Assembly: GCA_903868595.1 (NCBI GenBank) | Contig: CAIPVV010000017.1 | Span: forward strand, 62,001-126,000 | Source: an uncultured Pseudomonadota bacterium | Lineage (GTDB): Bacteria; Pseudomonadota; Gammaproteobacteria; Steroidobacterales; Steroidobacteraceae | Reading direction: 5' to 3' | DNA length: 64,000 nucleotides | Shown: positions 8,996 to 18,375 of the stretch, piece after piece | Position numbering within the stretch: the stretch's first letter is position 1 | How the letters are laid out: each line of letters opens with the position of its first letter | The notes under the pieces: model-generated | Database searches by the model: none | Seen by the model: the letters and a program-made list of their open reading frames with translations, nothing else | Told to the model about the DNA's origin: nothing | Translations under genes and position numbers: made by a program

Positions 8996-9501
8996 GCAAG
9001 AAAATACTGCCGCGCCTGGCAGCCCTGGTGCTGGCGCTCGCGCCGCTGGCCGCCGCGCAGGCGGCGATCGAGATCACGGACGGCTGGACGCGCGAGACCG
9101 TGCCCGGCCTGGATGTCGGCGTCGGCTATTTCACGCTGAAGAACACCGGCACGCACCGGCGCGAGCTGCTCAAGATCACCTCGCCGCTGGCCGACGGCAT
9201 CGAGCTGCAGGTCTCCAGCGTCGATGCCCAGGGCGTCTCGCACATGTGGCCGGTCGGCAAGCTGGAGCTGCGGCCCGGCGAGATGCTGCGCTTCTCGCCC
9301 AATGGCCGGCACCTGATGCTGCGGGGTCTGAAGTCACCGCTGCGCGTGGGCGCCCGCGTGCCGGTGACGCTGGTGTTCGAGGACGAGCCCCCGATCACCG
9401 TGCAGCTGCAGGTACGTCCCCTGGTGGAGGAGGGCGGCATGAAGACGGACCACATGGACCACATGGACCACATGGACCACATGGAGCACACGCACCACTG
9501 A
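8992..9501 (+). CDS. PCuAC-family periplasmic copper chaperone with His/Met tail
   Basis: 169 residues with a signal peptide ending near AAAQA. The mature part begins as a PCuAC domain (IEITDGWTRETVPG) and ends in the typical RHLMLRGLK. Met and His residues (SHMWPV, GEMLRF, HLML) are placed as in the Cu(I) site. PCuAC proteins deliver copper to the CuA centre of cytochrome oxidase. After the domain, residues about 152-169 are an added tail of DHM units ending HTHH, encoded by perfect nine-base repeats at 9448-9483 and suited to metal binding. ATG overlaps the stop of the truncated dioxygenase gene. Confidence 0.85.
   Translation: MSKKILPRLAALVLALAPLAAAQAAIEITDGWTRETVPGLDVGVGYFTLKNTGTHRRELLKITSPLADGIELQVSSVDAQGVSHMWPVGKLELRPGEMLRFSPNGRHLMLRGLKSPLRVGARVPVTLVFEDEPPITVQLQVRPLVEEGGMKTDHMDHMDHMDHMEHTHH
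9448..9483 (+). repeat. Four perfect nine-base tandem repeats encoding Asp-His-Met
   Basis: The unit GACCACATG occurs four times head to tail (9448, 9457, 9466, 9475) within the 3' end of the copper chaperone gene, and a fifth, diverged unit follows. Identical codons in every copy suggest recent slippage-driven expansion. Gain or loss of a unit keeps the frame. Confidence 0.95.
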
Positions 9502-9521
9502 TCTTGCGGCGCGGGCCCACA

Positions 9522-12473
9522 CTACTTGAGCGTCAGGTCCACCCGCAATTGCTGTGCATCGGCGGCGGCGGGCGGTGCGTTGACCACGAATACACGCGAG
9601 GGGTCGACGCCGCCGTTGGCGAACAGGGCGTCCTGGATCGCCGCCGCGCGCGCCTTGCCCAGCTCCGCCAGCTCCGCATCGCCCACGACGAGGCGTGCCT
9701 GCAGGGCCGTCTGCAGTTCCGCCAGGGTTTCCGCCGACGGCTGGGCGCCGGCGGGTCGCTTGCGGTCGGCCTCGAAGGCCGCCGCCCGTGGCGGCAGCGG
9801 CGTGCCGGCGCCCGCGTCTTCGCGCCACGCGAACAGCAGCTGCTGGTAGCGATCGGCACCGGCCCTGGGTGCCACCGCGGCCAGGTGCAGCTCCAACTGG
9901 CGGTGGATCATCGCCGCGCGATCCAGCGTCGGCGACCAGGCCGCGGGCACCTCCAGCTCCAGCGCCGGGCGCTCCACCAGCGCGGCGCGCAGCGTCTCCA
10001 GGCGCTTTAGGCTGTTGGCATCCAGCGTTGCCGAGCCGGTCGCAAAGCTCACCTGGTTGACCTGCTCGTCGTGACCGCCGAACAGCTTGCCCAGCAGCGC
10101 GAAGGGCGCCGTGGCTGCCTTGACGACGAGGTTCGCGATCGCCTTCCACACCAGCGGCGCCAGGCGGAACTGCGGGTCGTCCAGGCTGCCGGTGACCGGC
10201 AGGCTGACGTCGATGACGCCCCGGCGGTCCTTCAGGAGCGCAACGGCCAGCCGCACTGGCAGGCTGGTTGCATCCGGGCTCTCCACCTTGTCGCCCAGTT
10301 CCAGCTGATCGATGACGAAGTGATGCCCGGCGTCGAGCTTGCGGTCGTTGATCTTGTAGGTGAGCTCCACCGACAGCTTGCCCTTGCGGATCTGGTAACC
10401 GGCGAAGTGACCCGAATAGGGCGTGACCGTGGTCATGTCCATGTTGCGGAACGTCATCGTCAGGTCCGAAAAGGCGGTGGCCGCGAGCGGGTTGATCTGC
10501 CCGCTGATCACCGCCGGCGCGTAACGATCCACGGTGCCCTTGAGGTCCACGACCGCGCGGGTGTCGGCGCGCGAGGAGAGGCCCTTGACCGTGCCGTTGA
10601 GGTCCAGGAGGCTGACGGTGAAGTTGGGCTTGATCCACAGGTCCGAGAAGTTGGCGGCCGCCTTCTCGAATCGCACGATATCGATCGCGATGTCCGCCAC
10701 CGCGGCCGGCGCGGGGGGCGGGGCCGCCGCGGCAGCCTTGCCCCGGGTGGGTCCCTTGCTCCGGGCGGCCTCGGCGACGGCCTGCGCCTTGGCCTGGGCC
10801 ACTGCCTCGGCGCGGCCCGGCGGATTCAGGACATGCGTGATGTTGAGGCTGCGATCACCGCCGACCACGACGCGCGCATAGGGCTCGGTGGCGATGAGCT
10901 CCTTGACGCGGATGCGCTGCGGATCGCTGCGGTACTCCAGCCCGTGGGCCTTCAGGCGCGTCCACTTGACGAAGTCCTGGTGGAGGAAATTGTCGATGCT
11001 GCGCAGGTCGTGCACGTCGAGGTCGCCGCGCGCCGTGATCACGGACTTGGCGCTTCGCTCCAGGTCCAGCTGCGCGCCCAAGCGCCCGCTCAGCAGCGTC
11101 ATGTCCGTATCGCGCTGCAGGTACGGCTGCAGCGGCGTGAGGTCCAGGTCCGTGACGGTGAGCTTGCCCTTGAAGCTGGCGTCCTTCAGCAGCAGGTCGC
11201 CGCTGGAGGCGATCTGTCCCTTCTCGCCGGCACGCAGCGAGAGCTGCAGGCCGAGCGGCTGGGCGGCATCGCTGGAGAACCCCTTCACCTGGACGGCGAT
11301 ATCGCTGAGCACGAGCTGCGCGGCCGGCCTGACACCGCGGTCCTGTGCGTCGACGTGCAGGCCGCTCAGGCGGACGTCGGGCAGCGCGTAGTGCCAGCGC
11401 GCCGCGCTGCTCTGGCCGGTGGCCGGTGCGGCGGGTTTTGCGACCGCAGCGGCAGGCGGGCCGGCCAGCTCCGCCAGGTTCAGCGCCCCGGTCTCGCTCC
11501 GCCAGGCGCGGATCCTCCCGCCGCTGATCGCGACGTGCTCCACCCGGGCCTCGTGCTGGGCCAGGTCCACACGCGCGCCGCTGACCTTGATGTTCTGGAT
11601 CTGCACGTAGTCCTGGGTGGCGGCGCGGGGACGCAGGGCCAGGCCGTCGATGTTCAGTTCGCTGACTTCCGCGGTCAGGGCCAGGGGCTGGCTGCCCGCG
11701 TCCAGGTCATAGCGGCCGGCCAAGTCCAGCGTGCCGGCCGTCAGGGCCACGGGCAGCGCATCGCCCAGGTAGTCGGCGAGGGTGAGCGCGTGGACGGCGC
11801 CGATCTTGAAATCGCCGCTGGAGCGGAACGGGTCCAGGAACACCTGGCCGCTCCAGTCCAGCGTCTCGCCGGCGGCCGACCGCGCGGTGAAGTGGTAGCG
11901 GTTGCCGCGGGTATCGACGGTACTGAAGTGGCGGAGCTCAAAACGCACCGGCGAAAGGCGTGCCTCAAACGGCGCGGCGCGGTCCAGTTCCCGGAAATCC
12001 AGCTCTCCGGAGGTGACCGCCAGGCGCTCCACGCGCAGCCGCGCCGGACGCTTGTCGGCCTCCTCGGGCCCCGCCAGCTGGGCCAGCGCCGCGAGGTTCA
12101 GGTTGCCGTCCTTGTCGATGACCGCGTGGGCGACCAGCCCGTCGACCTCCAGCACGCTCAGGTCACCGCCGCGCAGCAGCAGGCTGGGCAGTAGCTCGGC
12201 ATCGACCACCAGGTGCTTGAAGCCCACCAAGAGGCTGCCGTCGGCATCCGGCAGGCTCGCATTGGCGACCTGCAGTTCCAGCGTGAAGGGGTTGAAGCGG
12301 ATCTCGCCGAGCTTCAGTTCCCGGTGCAGGTGGTCGCGCACACGCTCCACGGCCAGGGTGCGCACGAGGCGAGGCACGAGCAGGAAACCAAAGGCCGCCC
12401 AGACCAGGGCCAGGGCGGCGAGGGTGAGGCTCCCAACCAGGAGTCGGCGTCGCAGGGTCCCATTCAGTGGCAT
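9522..12473 (-). CDS. DUF748 / AsmA-like envelope protein
   Basis: 983 residues. One N-terminal membrane segment (about residues 10-32, LLVGSLTLAALALVWAAFGFLLVP) is followed by a long periplasmic chain of repeated strand-rich units. Landmarks are LGEIRFNPFTLELQV at the start, DIRV/DLDLTPLQPYL in the middle, YSGHFAGYQIRKGKLSVELTYKI, and a C-terminal region (VNQVSFATGSATLDANSLKRLETL) resembling OmpA-like tail motifs. This matches DUF748 proteins, related to AsmA/TamB-like bridges thought to move lipid between membranes. It is convergent with the copper chaperone and stands 28 bases downstream of the small secreted protein on its own strand. Confidence 0.85.
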   Translation of the reverse strand: MPLNGTLRRRLLVGSLTLAALALVWAAFGFLLVPRLVRTLAVERVRDHLHRELKLGEIRFNPFTLELQVANASLPDADGSLLVGFKHLVVDAELLPSLLLRGGDLSVLEVDGLVAHAVIDKDGNLNLAALAQLAGPEEADKRPARLRVERLAVTSGELDFRELDRAAPFEARLSPVRFELRHFSTVDTRGNRYHFTARSAAGETLDWSGQVFLDPFRSSGDFKIGAVHALTLADYLGDALPVALTAGTLDLAGRYDLDAGSQPLALTAEVSELNIDGLALRPRAATQDYVQIQNIKVSGARVDLAQHEARVEHVAISGGRIRAWRSETGALNLAELAGPPAAAVAKPAAPATGQSSAARWHYALPDVRLSGLHVDAQDRGVRPAAQLVLSDIAVQVKGFSSDAAQPLGLQLSLRAGEKGQIASSGDLLLKDASFKGKLTVTDLDLTPLQPYLQRDTDMTLLSGRLGAQLDLERSAKSVITARGDLDVHDLRSIDNFLHQDFVKWTRLKAHGLEYRSDPQRIRVKELIATEPYARVVVGGDRSLNITHVLNPPGRAEAVAQAKAQAVAEAARSKGPTRGKAAAAAPPPAPAAVADIAIDIVRFEKAAANFSDLWIKPNFTVSLLDLNGTVKGLSSRADTRAVVDLKGTVDRYAPAVISGQINPLAATAFSDLTMTFRNMDMTTVTPYSGHFAGYQIRKGKLSVELTYKINDRKLDAGHHFVIDQLELGDKVESPDATSLPVRLAVALLKDRRGVIDVSLPVTGSLDDPQFRLAPLVWKAIANLVVKAATAPFALLGKLFGGHDEQVNQVSFATGSATLDANSLKRLETLRAALVERPALELEVPAAWSPTLDRAAMIHRQLELHLAAVAPRAGADRYQQLLFAWREDAGAGTPLPPRAAAFEADRKRPAGAQPSAETLAELQTALQARLVVGDAELAELGKARAAAIQDALFANGGVDPSRVFVVNAPPAAADAQQLRVDLTLK

Positions 12474-12501
12474 GAAATCTACGGCGCTCCGTTAGCTTGG
12501 C

Positions 12502-12765
12502 TCAATGGAGGATCGGGTCCAGCTTGCGCAGGGCCTCGGCCGCGTTGAGTTCCCCGGTCGACTCCAGGTCCTTCTGGTCGTAGCTGCGCTGCGGCGCAAA
12601 GCTGTTGCAGCGGCCGTCCTTGGGCTTGATAAGGGTCGCGGTACAGGGCGCCGGCGACTTGGCGTCCTTCGCGCGCTTGGCGGGGGCGGCCGGGTCCGCG
12701 GCAAGCCCGCACAGCGGGGCCACGACGGCCACGACGGCAGAGAGGATCAGGGTCCGGGTTTTCAT
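12502..12765 (-). CDS. Small secreted protein of unknown function
   Basis: 87 residues starting with a clear signal peptide (MKTRTLILSAVVAVVAPLCGLAA). The mature part is short and polar, with two Cys residues (APCTA and GRCNS) that could form a disulfide, and ends in LNAAEALRKLDPILH. I recognise no family. It sits directly upstream of the DUF748 gene on the same strand with a 28-base gap and may be co-transcribed with it. A GGAGG-type site (AAAAGGAGGACGCC) lies ahead of the ATG. Confidence 0.65.
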   Translation of the reverse strand: MKTRTLILSAVVAVVAPLCGLAADPAAPAKRAKDAKSPAPCTATLIKPKDGRCNSFAPQRSYDQKDLESTGELNAAEALRKLDPILH

Positions 12766-12896
12766 GGCGTCCTCCTTTTCCGATCCCCATCTTACTACGG
12801 GGCAGATCGTGGCAAGTACGGATGCCAGCGCACATCCCGGGTAGGGCCGACGGGGCTAAGATGGCAAGAGAAGCAGTATTTCACGGAGCCCCTACC

Positions 12897-13199
12897 ATGT
12901 CTCAGGCAAGCGTTGATCGGCTCATGGACGACGTTCAAAAAGTGATCGGTGAGGTCGAGCACCTGCTCAAGGCCACTGCCGGTCAGGCGGGCGAGAAGGT
13001 CGACGAGGCGCGCGACCGCGCGGAGCGGACGCTGCGCGAAGCGCGCTCCAAGCTGGAGGAGTTGCAGGACGAGGCGCTCTCACGAGCCCGTCATGCGGCC
13101 GGCGAAGCCGACCGCTATGTGCGTGACAATCCGTGGCAGTCGATCGGCATCGCCGCGGGGCTGGCGTTCCTGGTTGGCGTGCTGGTCAGCCGGCGCTAG
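12897..13199 (+). CDS. yqjD: YqjD/ElaB (DUF883) ribosome-associated inner-membrane protein
   Basis: 100 residues: a long charged helix (residues about 5-75, rich in E, A, R and K, predicted coiled coil), then NPWQSIGIAAGLAFLVGVLVSRR, the hallmark C-terminal membrane anchor of the DUF883 family. YqjD/ElaB tether ribosomes to the inner membrane in stationary phase in E. coli; the role here is by family. ATG 12897 is preferred to an upstream in-frame ATG because the conserved chain begins there. It leads a three-gene unit with YqjE- and YqjK-like genes, as in enterobacteria. Confidence 0.85.
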   Translation: MSQASVDRLMDDVQKVIGEVEHLLKATAGQAGEKVDEARDRAERTLREARSKLEELQDEALSRARHAAGEADRYVRDNPWQSIGIAAGLAFLVGVLVSRR

Positions 13200-13201
13200 C
13201 C

Positions 13202-13615
13202 GTGGAGCGCGAAGAGCAAGCCGGCGAACACGCGCCCGGCATCTTCGAGTCCGGGCGGGCGTTGCTGGGCACGCTCGTGCAGCTGCTGCACACCCGCGTG
13301 GAGCTGTTCACGACCGAGCTTGAGGAGGAGATGCATCGCATCGCCAGGTTGCTGCTGTGGGCGGCGGTGGCGATCTTCTGTGGCGGGCTGTTCGTGCTGA
13401 TGGTCTCGCTGACCGTGGTGATCGCGTTCTGGGATGACCACCGGCTGCTGGTGGCGGGCATCCTGTCGGGCGTGTACCTGGCCGTGGTGCTGTTCGCCGT
13501 GCTCAAGCTGCGTGAGGCGCTGGCAAACCGCCCACGGCTGCTGGCGGCCAGCCGCGAGGAGCTGCGGCGTGATCGCGATGCGCTGGCGGGCCGGGACACG
13601 GAGCTGCCCGGATGA
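13202..13615 (+). CDS. yqjE: YqjE-like membrane protein (phage holin family, DUF1469)
   Basis: 137 residues. Two adjacent membrane segments (LLLWAAVAIFCGGLFVLMVSL and LLVAGILSGVYLAVVLFAVL) are preceded by an amphipathic N-terminal helix (LLGTLVQLLHTRVELFTTELEEE) that is typical of the family. The GTG start at 13202 lies two bases after the YqjD stop codon; an ATG at 13133 would overlap YqjD heavily in another frame and is not used. Function is unknown. It is paired with DUF883 proteins throughout the proteobacteria. Confidence 0.85.
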   Translation: MEREEQAGEHAPGIFESGRALLGTLVQLLHTRVELFTTELEEEMHRIARLLLWAAVAIFCGGLFVLMVSLTVVIAFWDDHRLLVAGILSGVYLAVVLFAVLKLREALANRPRLLAASREELRRDRDALAGRDTELPG

Positions 13616-13908
13616 GGCGCCGGGAGGAACTGCAGCGGCGGCGGGCGGCGCTGCTGGCGCGCAGCCAGGCGCAGCGTGCCGAACTGGCCGAGTACGGCGC
13701 GCGCATTGCTGCGCGGCTGAGCCTGGTGGACAAGGGGCTGCGTCTGGCCAAGTCCGCGACCGAGCGGCCGCTGCTGGTGGGTGCGGCGGGCCTGCTGTTC
13801 ATGGTGTTCAGGCCAACGCGCGCGCTCAAGTGGGTGGCGCGTGGCGCGGTGGCCACCTCGCTGCTACGGCGACTGCTCGCCTTCGTGGAGCTGGGCCGCA
13901 GCCCCTAG
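13612..13908 (+). CDS. yqjK: YqjK-like protein
   Basis: 98 residues, starting with a basic helical stretch ([24 protein letters not shown]) and ending with a hydrophobic segment ([15 protein letters not shown]). It overlaps the YqjE stop by four bases (ATGA), which completes the yqjD-yqjE-yqjK order known from other gammaproteobacteria. The function is unknown. Its last four bases overlap the 3' end of the convergent SUI1 gene. Confidence 0.75.
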   Translation: MRRREELQRRRAALLARSQAQRAELAEYGARIAARLSLVDKGLRLAKSATERPLLVGAAGLLFMVFRPTRALKWVARGAVATSLLRRLLAFVELGRSP

Positions 13909-14234
13909 CCGCCGGAGCGCTTGGCGTCGTAGCCGAGTTTCTGCAGTTCGGTGACCAGCCGGTCGCGGTGGTCGCCCTGGATCTCGATCACCCCGGCCGT
14001 GACGGCGCCACCGGCGCCGCAGCTCTTCTTGAGCTTGGTTCCCAGCGCCTCCAGTTCCGCCGCGGCGAGCGGCAGTCCCGTGATGACCGTGACGCCCTTG
14101 CCGCCGCGTCCGGCCACTTCCCGGCCGACCCGCACTTTGGGCGGACCCTTGGCGGCTGGCGCCTTGGGCGTGATTGGCGGCGGCGCCCGGGTCAGGACGA
14201 CACCGCGGAAGGTGTGCTTGGATTTCATATACAC
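13905..14234 (-). CDS. yciH: SUI1/eIF1-like translation factor (YciH type)
   Basis: 109 residues. The C-terminal half is the SUI1 fold: [12 protein letters not shown], then [11 protein letters not shown] and [27 protein letters not shown]. YciH is the bacterial eIF1 homologue and influences start-codon fidelity and stress translation. Two in-frame starts exist, ATG 14234 and ATG 14228; MKSK at 14228 resembles other family members slightly better. It is divergent from the MFS transporter, with only 15 bases between starts, so both promoters must lie inside neighbouring coding sequence or overlap. Confidence 0.88.
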   Translation of the reverse strand: MYMKSKHTFRGVVLTRAPPPITPKAPAAKGPPKVRVGREVAGRGGKGVTVITGLPLAAAELEALGTKLKKSCGAGGAVTAGVIEIQGDHRDRLVTELQKLGYDAKRSGG

Positions 14235-14249
14235 TGAAACGAAATAACA

Positions 14250-15896
14250 ATGGGTAGTCGCCTAATGTCCACGATGCCAGGCCTACTCGACAAGGAGCGT
14301 ATCGTCGCTGCCCCAGGTTTTAACCGCTGGCTCATTCCCCCGGCGGCCCTGGCTATCCACCTGTGCATCGGCATGGCGTATGGATTCAGCGTGTTCTGGC
14401 TGCCCCTGTCGCGGGCGGTCGGTATCCATGCGAGCAAGAGCTGCGGCCCGGACACCGGGGTGCTTGAGCTGCTGACCACGCGGGCCTGTGACTGGCCGGT
14501 GTCGATGCTGGGCTGGACCTTCACGCTGTTCTTCGTGCTGCTGGGCTCCTCGGCGGCGCTGTTCGGGCAATGGCTGGAGACTGCGGGCCCGCGCAAGGCC
14601 GGCGTGGTCTCGGCGCTGTGCTGGTCCGGCGGCCTTGCGGTCGCTGCGCTGGGCGTGGCGCAGCACCAGTTGTGGCTCATGTGGCTCGGGGCTGGCGTGA
14701 TTGGCGGCGTGGGCGTGGGCCTGGGCTACATCTCCCCGGTGTCGACGCTCATCAAGTGGTTTCCGGACCGACGCGGTATGTCCACCGGCATGGCAATCAT
14801 GGGCTTTGGCGGCGGCGCCATGATCGGCGCGCCGCTGGCGGACCTGCTGATGAAGCATTTCGCCGGTTCCGGTGAGGTCGGAGTCTGGCAGACATTCCTG
14901 GTCATGGCCGGTATCTACCTGGTGGCGATGCTGCTGGGCGCCTTCGGTTACCGGGTGCCTCCGACGGGCTGGAAGCCGGAGGGCTGGACGCCACCGGCGG
15001 CCAGCGGCCAGGCGCTGATTACCTCCCGCCACGTGCACGTGGACCGCGTGCTCTCCACCCCGCAGTTCTGGCTGCTGTGGGGCGTTCTGTGTCTGAACGT
15101 GAGTGCCGGTATCGGCGTCGTGGGCATGGCCTCGCCAATGCTGCAGGAGGTTTTTGGCGGCCGCCTGCTGGGCAACACGTTGGCGCTGGCGGATCTGGCA
15201 GCGCCGGATCGGGCGACCGTGGCCACGATTGCGGCTGCCTTCGCGGGCCTTCTGTCGCTGTTCAATATCCTGGGCCGCATCTTCTGGGCCTCGTTCTCCG
15301 ACGTGATCGGCCGCAAGATGACCTACTTCATCTTCTTTGTTCTGGGCATCGCGATGTACGCCGCGGCGCCGCTGGCCGGCGAGACTGGCCGTGTGGGGCT
15401 GTTCGTGGGCCTGTTCTGCGTGATCCTCACCATGTACGGCGGCGGCTTTGCGACGATCCCTGCCTATCTTGCGGATCTCTTCGGTACGCAGCACGTGGGA
15501 GCCATTCACGGCCGTCTGCTGACCGCCTGGTCGGTGGCCGGCATCCTCGGGCCGGTGGTGGTGAACTACATCCGCGAGTTCCAGCTAGCCCGTGGCCTGC
15601 CGGCGCACCAGGTGTACGACACGACGCTCTACATCCTCGCCGCATTGCTGCTGGGCGGGTTGCTCTGCAACCTGTTCGTGCGCCCGGTGGCGGCGGATAA
15701 GTTCATGAGCGAGGAGGAGCTGGCGCGTGAGCGCGCCCTTGCGCACGAGGTCGCGCAGCGCGAGCAGCTGCGCGCAGGCAGCGCGGCCGCGGCCACGCCG
15801 CTGGCAGTGGTCGTGGCGGCCTGGCTTGCGGTGGGGATCCCTCTGGGCTGGGGGATCTGGACCACGATCGTGAAATTGCTGCCGCTGTTTAGATGA
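14250..15896 (+). CDS. MFS transporter, OFA (oxalate/formate antiporter) family
   Basis: 548 residues with about 12 membrane segments. The OFA family is shown by [14 protein letters not shown] in the first segment, the loop [28 protein letters not shown], and [21 protein letters not shown] in the second half. An unusual insert with three Cys/Thr-rich positions ([21 protein letters not shown]) lies between the first two helices. The substrate is probably a small carboxylate but cannot be read from sequence. Three ATGs are possible (14250, 14265, 14274). The 3' end overlaps that of the MATE gene by eight bases. Confidence 0.85.
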   Translation: MGSRLMSTMPGLLDKERIVAAPGFNRWLIPPAALAIHLCIGMAYGFSVFWLPLSRAVGIHASKSCGPDTGVLELLTTRACDWPVSMLGWTFTLFFVLLGSSAALFGQWLETAGPRKAGVVSALCWSGGLAVAALGVAQHQLWLMWLGAGVIGGVGVGLGYISPVSTLIKWFPDRRGMSTGMAIMGFGGGAMIGAPLADLLMKHFAGSGEVGVWQTFLVMAGIYLVAMLLGAFGYRVPPTGWKPEGWTPPAASGQALITSRHVHVDRVLSTPQFWLLWGVLCLNVSAGIGVVGMASPMLQEVFGGRLLGNTLALADLAAPDRATVATIAAAFAGLLSLFNILGRIFWASFSDVIGRKMTYFIFFVLGIAMYAAAPLAGETGRVGLFVGLFCVILTMYGGGFATIPAYLADLFGTQHVGAIHGRLLTAWSVAGILGPVVVNYIREFQLARGLPAHQVYDTTLYILAALLLGGLLCNLFVRPVAADKFMSEEELARERALAHEVAQREQLRAGSAAAATPLAVVVAAWLAVGIPLGWGIWTTIVKLLPLFR

Positions 15897-17244
15897 GGCG
15901 CTGGATCTTGGTCTTGCGCCACACCAGCCGGTAGTAGGTGGACTGCAGCACCAGCATCGCGAAGAACGTCACCGGGTAGGCGATCCACACGCCGTTGAGC
16001 CCGATGCGGTGGCTGACGACCCAGGCCACGGGCACCTCCACCAGGGCGATCGCGCTGATCGACAGCGCGGTCGGCACCAGCACCGCGCCGCTGGAGCGCA
16101 TGACGCCGGAGACCACGGCCGAGCAGCCGAAGATCAGCGTGCTCCACAGCACGATGTGCAGCATGCGCTGCGCGATCTCGATGACTTCGGGGCTGGAGGT
16201 GAACATGCCCACGACCTGGCGCGAGAACAGGTAGCACAGCAGCAGCAGCGAGCCGGTCACGGCGAAATTGATGAGGATGCCGGCGCGCGTGATGGCCCCC
16301 AGGCGCTCCGGGTGGCCCGCGCCGATCGCCTGCGCACCCAGGATCGAGGCGGCAATCGCGATGGACATGGCGGGGAACTGCACATAGCCCAGGACCTGGT
16401 TGCCGGCGCCGTAGGCGGCCGTGGCGTCGGAGCCGAAGCCGTTCACCAACGACAGCAGCGCCACCTCCGCCAGCGACATGATCACCATCTGCATCGCGGT
16501 CGGCACGCCGATGCGCAGCACGGCCTTGAGGATCTTCGGCTCGATGCGCATGTGCCGCAAGAGCGAGGCGTTCGGCGCGAGCTCATGGCCCTTGTGGCGC
16601 AGGTAGAAACTCAGCCACAGCAGCGCGAGCGTGAAGGAGGCGATCGCGGCGTAGGCGGCGCTGGCCGCTCCCATCTGCGGCAGGCCAAACCAGCCGCGGA
16701 TCAGCGCGGGCGTCACGATCAGGCCCACCAGCGTGGAGACGACCAGCGTCTTGAGCGGCGTCACCATGTCGCTCACGCCGCGCATGATGGCCGTCATCAA
16801 CATGAACAGGAAGAAGCCCGGCATCGCGATCAGCATGATGCGGGCGTAGGCGGTGGCGTCCTCCAGGATGTCCGGCGGCGTTGCCAGGGCGCGCAGCAAC
16901 GCCGGTGCGAAGGCGCCGCCGAAGACCGCCACGACCAGGCCACCGATGAGGCCCACCGACAGCGTCGTCCCGGCCACGGCCTGCACGCGCTCGTGCTGCT
17001 TGGCGCCGTAGGCCTGGCCGATCAGCACCGAGGCGCCTGAACCCAGGCCCATGACGAAGGAGATCAGGAACAGCATCACCGGGAAGAAGCTGGAGGCTGC
17101 CGCGAGCGCGCCCACGCCAATCATATTTCCCAGAAAGACGGTGTTGATGGTTCCGGAGAGCGACTGCAGGATGTTCGCCAGCATCATCGGGCCGAGGAAC
17201 AGCAGGAAGACTTTCCAGACCGGTTTCTGGTGGTTCACGAGCAC
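15889..17244 (-). CDS. MATE-family multidrug/Na+ antiporter
   Basis: 451 residues and 12 predicted membrane helices. The two halves repeat, as in MATE proteins: LFLGPMMLANILQSLSGTINTVFLGNMIG at the N-terminus and the LRIGVPTAMQMVIMSLAEVALLSLVNGFG repeat in the second half. GLGSGASVLIGQAYGAKQHE and ILGAQAIGAGHPER are the paired loop motifs. It probably exports organic cations or drugs in exchange for H+ or Na+. It is divergent from the alpha/beta hydrolase and tail-to-tail with the OFA transporter. Confidence 0.9.
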   Translation of the reverse strand: MLVNHQKPVWKVFLLFLGPMMLANILQSLSGTINTVFLGNMIGVGALAAASSFFPVMLFLISFVMGLGSGASVLIGQAYGAKQHERVQAVAGTTLSVGLIGGLVVAVFGGAFAPALLRALATPPDILEDATAYARIMLIAMPGFFLFMLMTAIMRGVSDMVTPLKTLVVSTLVGLIVTPALIRGWFGLPQMGAASAAYAAIASFTLALLWLSFYLRHKGHELAPNASLLRHMRIEPKILKAVLRIGVPTAMQMVIMSLAEVALLSLVNGFGSDATAAYGAGNQVLGYVQFPAMSIAIAASILGAQAIGAGHPERLGAITRAGILINFAVTGSLLLLCYLFSRQVVGMFTSSPEVIEIAQRMLHIVLWSTLIFGCSAVVSGVMRSSGAVLVPTALSISAIALVEVPVAWVVSHRIGLNGVWIAYPVTFFAMLVLQSTYYRLVWRKTKIQRLI

Positions 17245-17331
17245 TCGCTTGGGGGCAGGATTCAGGGGCTGTTGCCAGCTTCTTGGGGCGATGAAAGCAC
17301 AACCTGACGTGCCACGGCTAATATCCAGTGC

Positions 17332-18120
17332 ATGAGGACGCTAGCCGTAAAAGGTTTTGACGATCTGCCCCTTTTCGCCCAGGTGGAGGGGCCGGGGGCC
17401 GGCCCGGCCGTGGTGCTGAGCCATTCCATCGGCGGCGACCTGGGGATGTGGGATGCGCTGGCCGTGACGTTGCGGGAGCGCTACCGGGTGCTGCGTTTCG
17501 ACCGGCGTGGCCACGGCCGCTCGGGCCTGCCGGCGGGCGATGCCAGCCTCCAGACGCTGGGGCACGATGCGCTGGCGGTCATGGACGCCGCCGGCGTCGC
17601 GCGGGCGCACTTCGTCGGACTCTCACAGGGCGGGATGGAGGGCCTGTGGCTGGCCGCCAACGCGCCGGGTCGCATCGCTCGCCTGGTGCTGGCCAATACG
17701 ACGGCCCACCTGGGGGTCCCGGAGCTCATCCAGGCCGGCATTGATGCCAGCCGGGCCCATGGCATGGCGGGCGTTGCCAACGGATTTCTGGACCGCTGGC
17801 TGCCGGCCGCCTTCCAGGCGGCGCAGCCGCAGGCTGCCGCGCAGCTGCGGGCCACGTTTGCCGGGATGCCGGTGGAGGGGTTCGCCGCCTGTGCGGCCGT
17901 CCTCAAGCACGTGGACCTGCGGGATGCCCTCCCGCGCATTGCAGCGCCAACGCTGGTGATCGTGGGCGGCGCGGAGGCCCCGCCGATGCAGGTGGCGGCG
18001 CAGGCGCTGGCCGCGGGCATTGCCGGCGCCCGCCTGGCGGTGATCGAGGGAGCCGGGCACCTCTCCGCGATCGACCATCCGGCGCAGTTCGCCGAGCTGG
18101 TCAGCAGCTTCCTGGCCTGA
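17332..18120 (+). CDS. Alpha/beta hydrolase, 3-oxoadipate enol-lactonase-like
   Basis: 262 residues. The nucleophile elbow is GLSQGGM (Ser98), the oxyanion loop VVLSHSIGGD, and the catalytic His is His243 in GAGHLSAIDHP. The DRRGHGRS motif after the third strand is typical of PcaD-like lactonases and related esterases. No other beta-ketoadipate genes are nearby, so the lactonase name is only by similarity and a general esterase role is equally likely. A GC-rich hairpin follows the stop codon. Confidence 0.8.
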   Translation: MRTLAVKGFDDLPLFAQVEGPGAGPAVVLSHSIGGDLGMWDALAVTLRERYRVLRFDRRGHGRSGLPAGDASLQTLGHDALAVMDAAGVARAHFVGLSQGGMEGLWLAANAPGRIARLVLANTTAHLGVPELIQAGIDASRAHGMAGVANGFLDRWLPAAFQAAQPQAAAQLRATFAGMPVEGFAACAAVLKHVDLRDALPRIAAPTLVIVGGAEAPPMQVAAQALAAGIAGARLAVIEGAGHLSAIDHPAQFAELVSSFLA

Positions 18121-18122
18121 CG

Positions 18123-18143
18123 CCCGTCCGGCGTTCGGACGGG
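18123..18143 (+). terminator. GC-rich hairpin after the alpha/beta hydrolase gene
   Basis: CCCGTCCG (18123-18130), five-base loop, CGGACGGG (18136-18143): a perfect eight-base-pair stem two bases after the stop codon. No T-run follows, so it may act with Rho or as a 3'-end stabiliser. Confidence 0.5.
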
Positions 18144-18375
18144 AGGGTCCGGGACGCTGACTGCGATGGGTGATTTTACCGCCAAGTTATAAGAAATTTA
18201 AGGACGTTAGGCGCCAGTTCGGCATTTTTTTTGTGCTGCATTAGGGTGGGGTGGGCCCCGAATCGGGCTTGATGGCCTACCCGAACGGTTATCATGGCCG
18301 TCCCGCCTCTGGCCTCATGTCCGGTGTTTATGCGATTGCGCTCAGGCCGTCCCGGCGTCAGGGCGAGCTGCCACG

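Noticed and set aside
12479-12835. 118-codon minus-strand frame overlapping the small secreted protein at 12502-12765
   Set aside because: Arg/Gly-rich; the overlapping frame has the signal peptide and a good ribosome-binding site.
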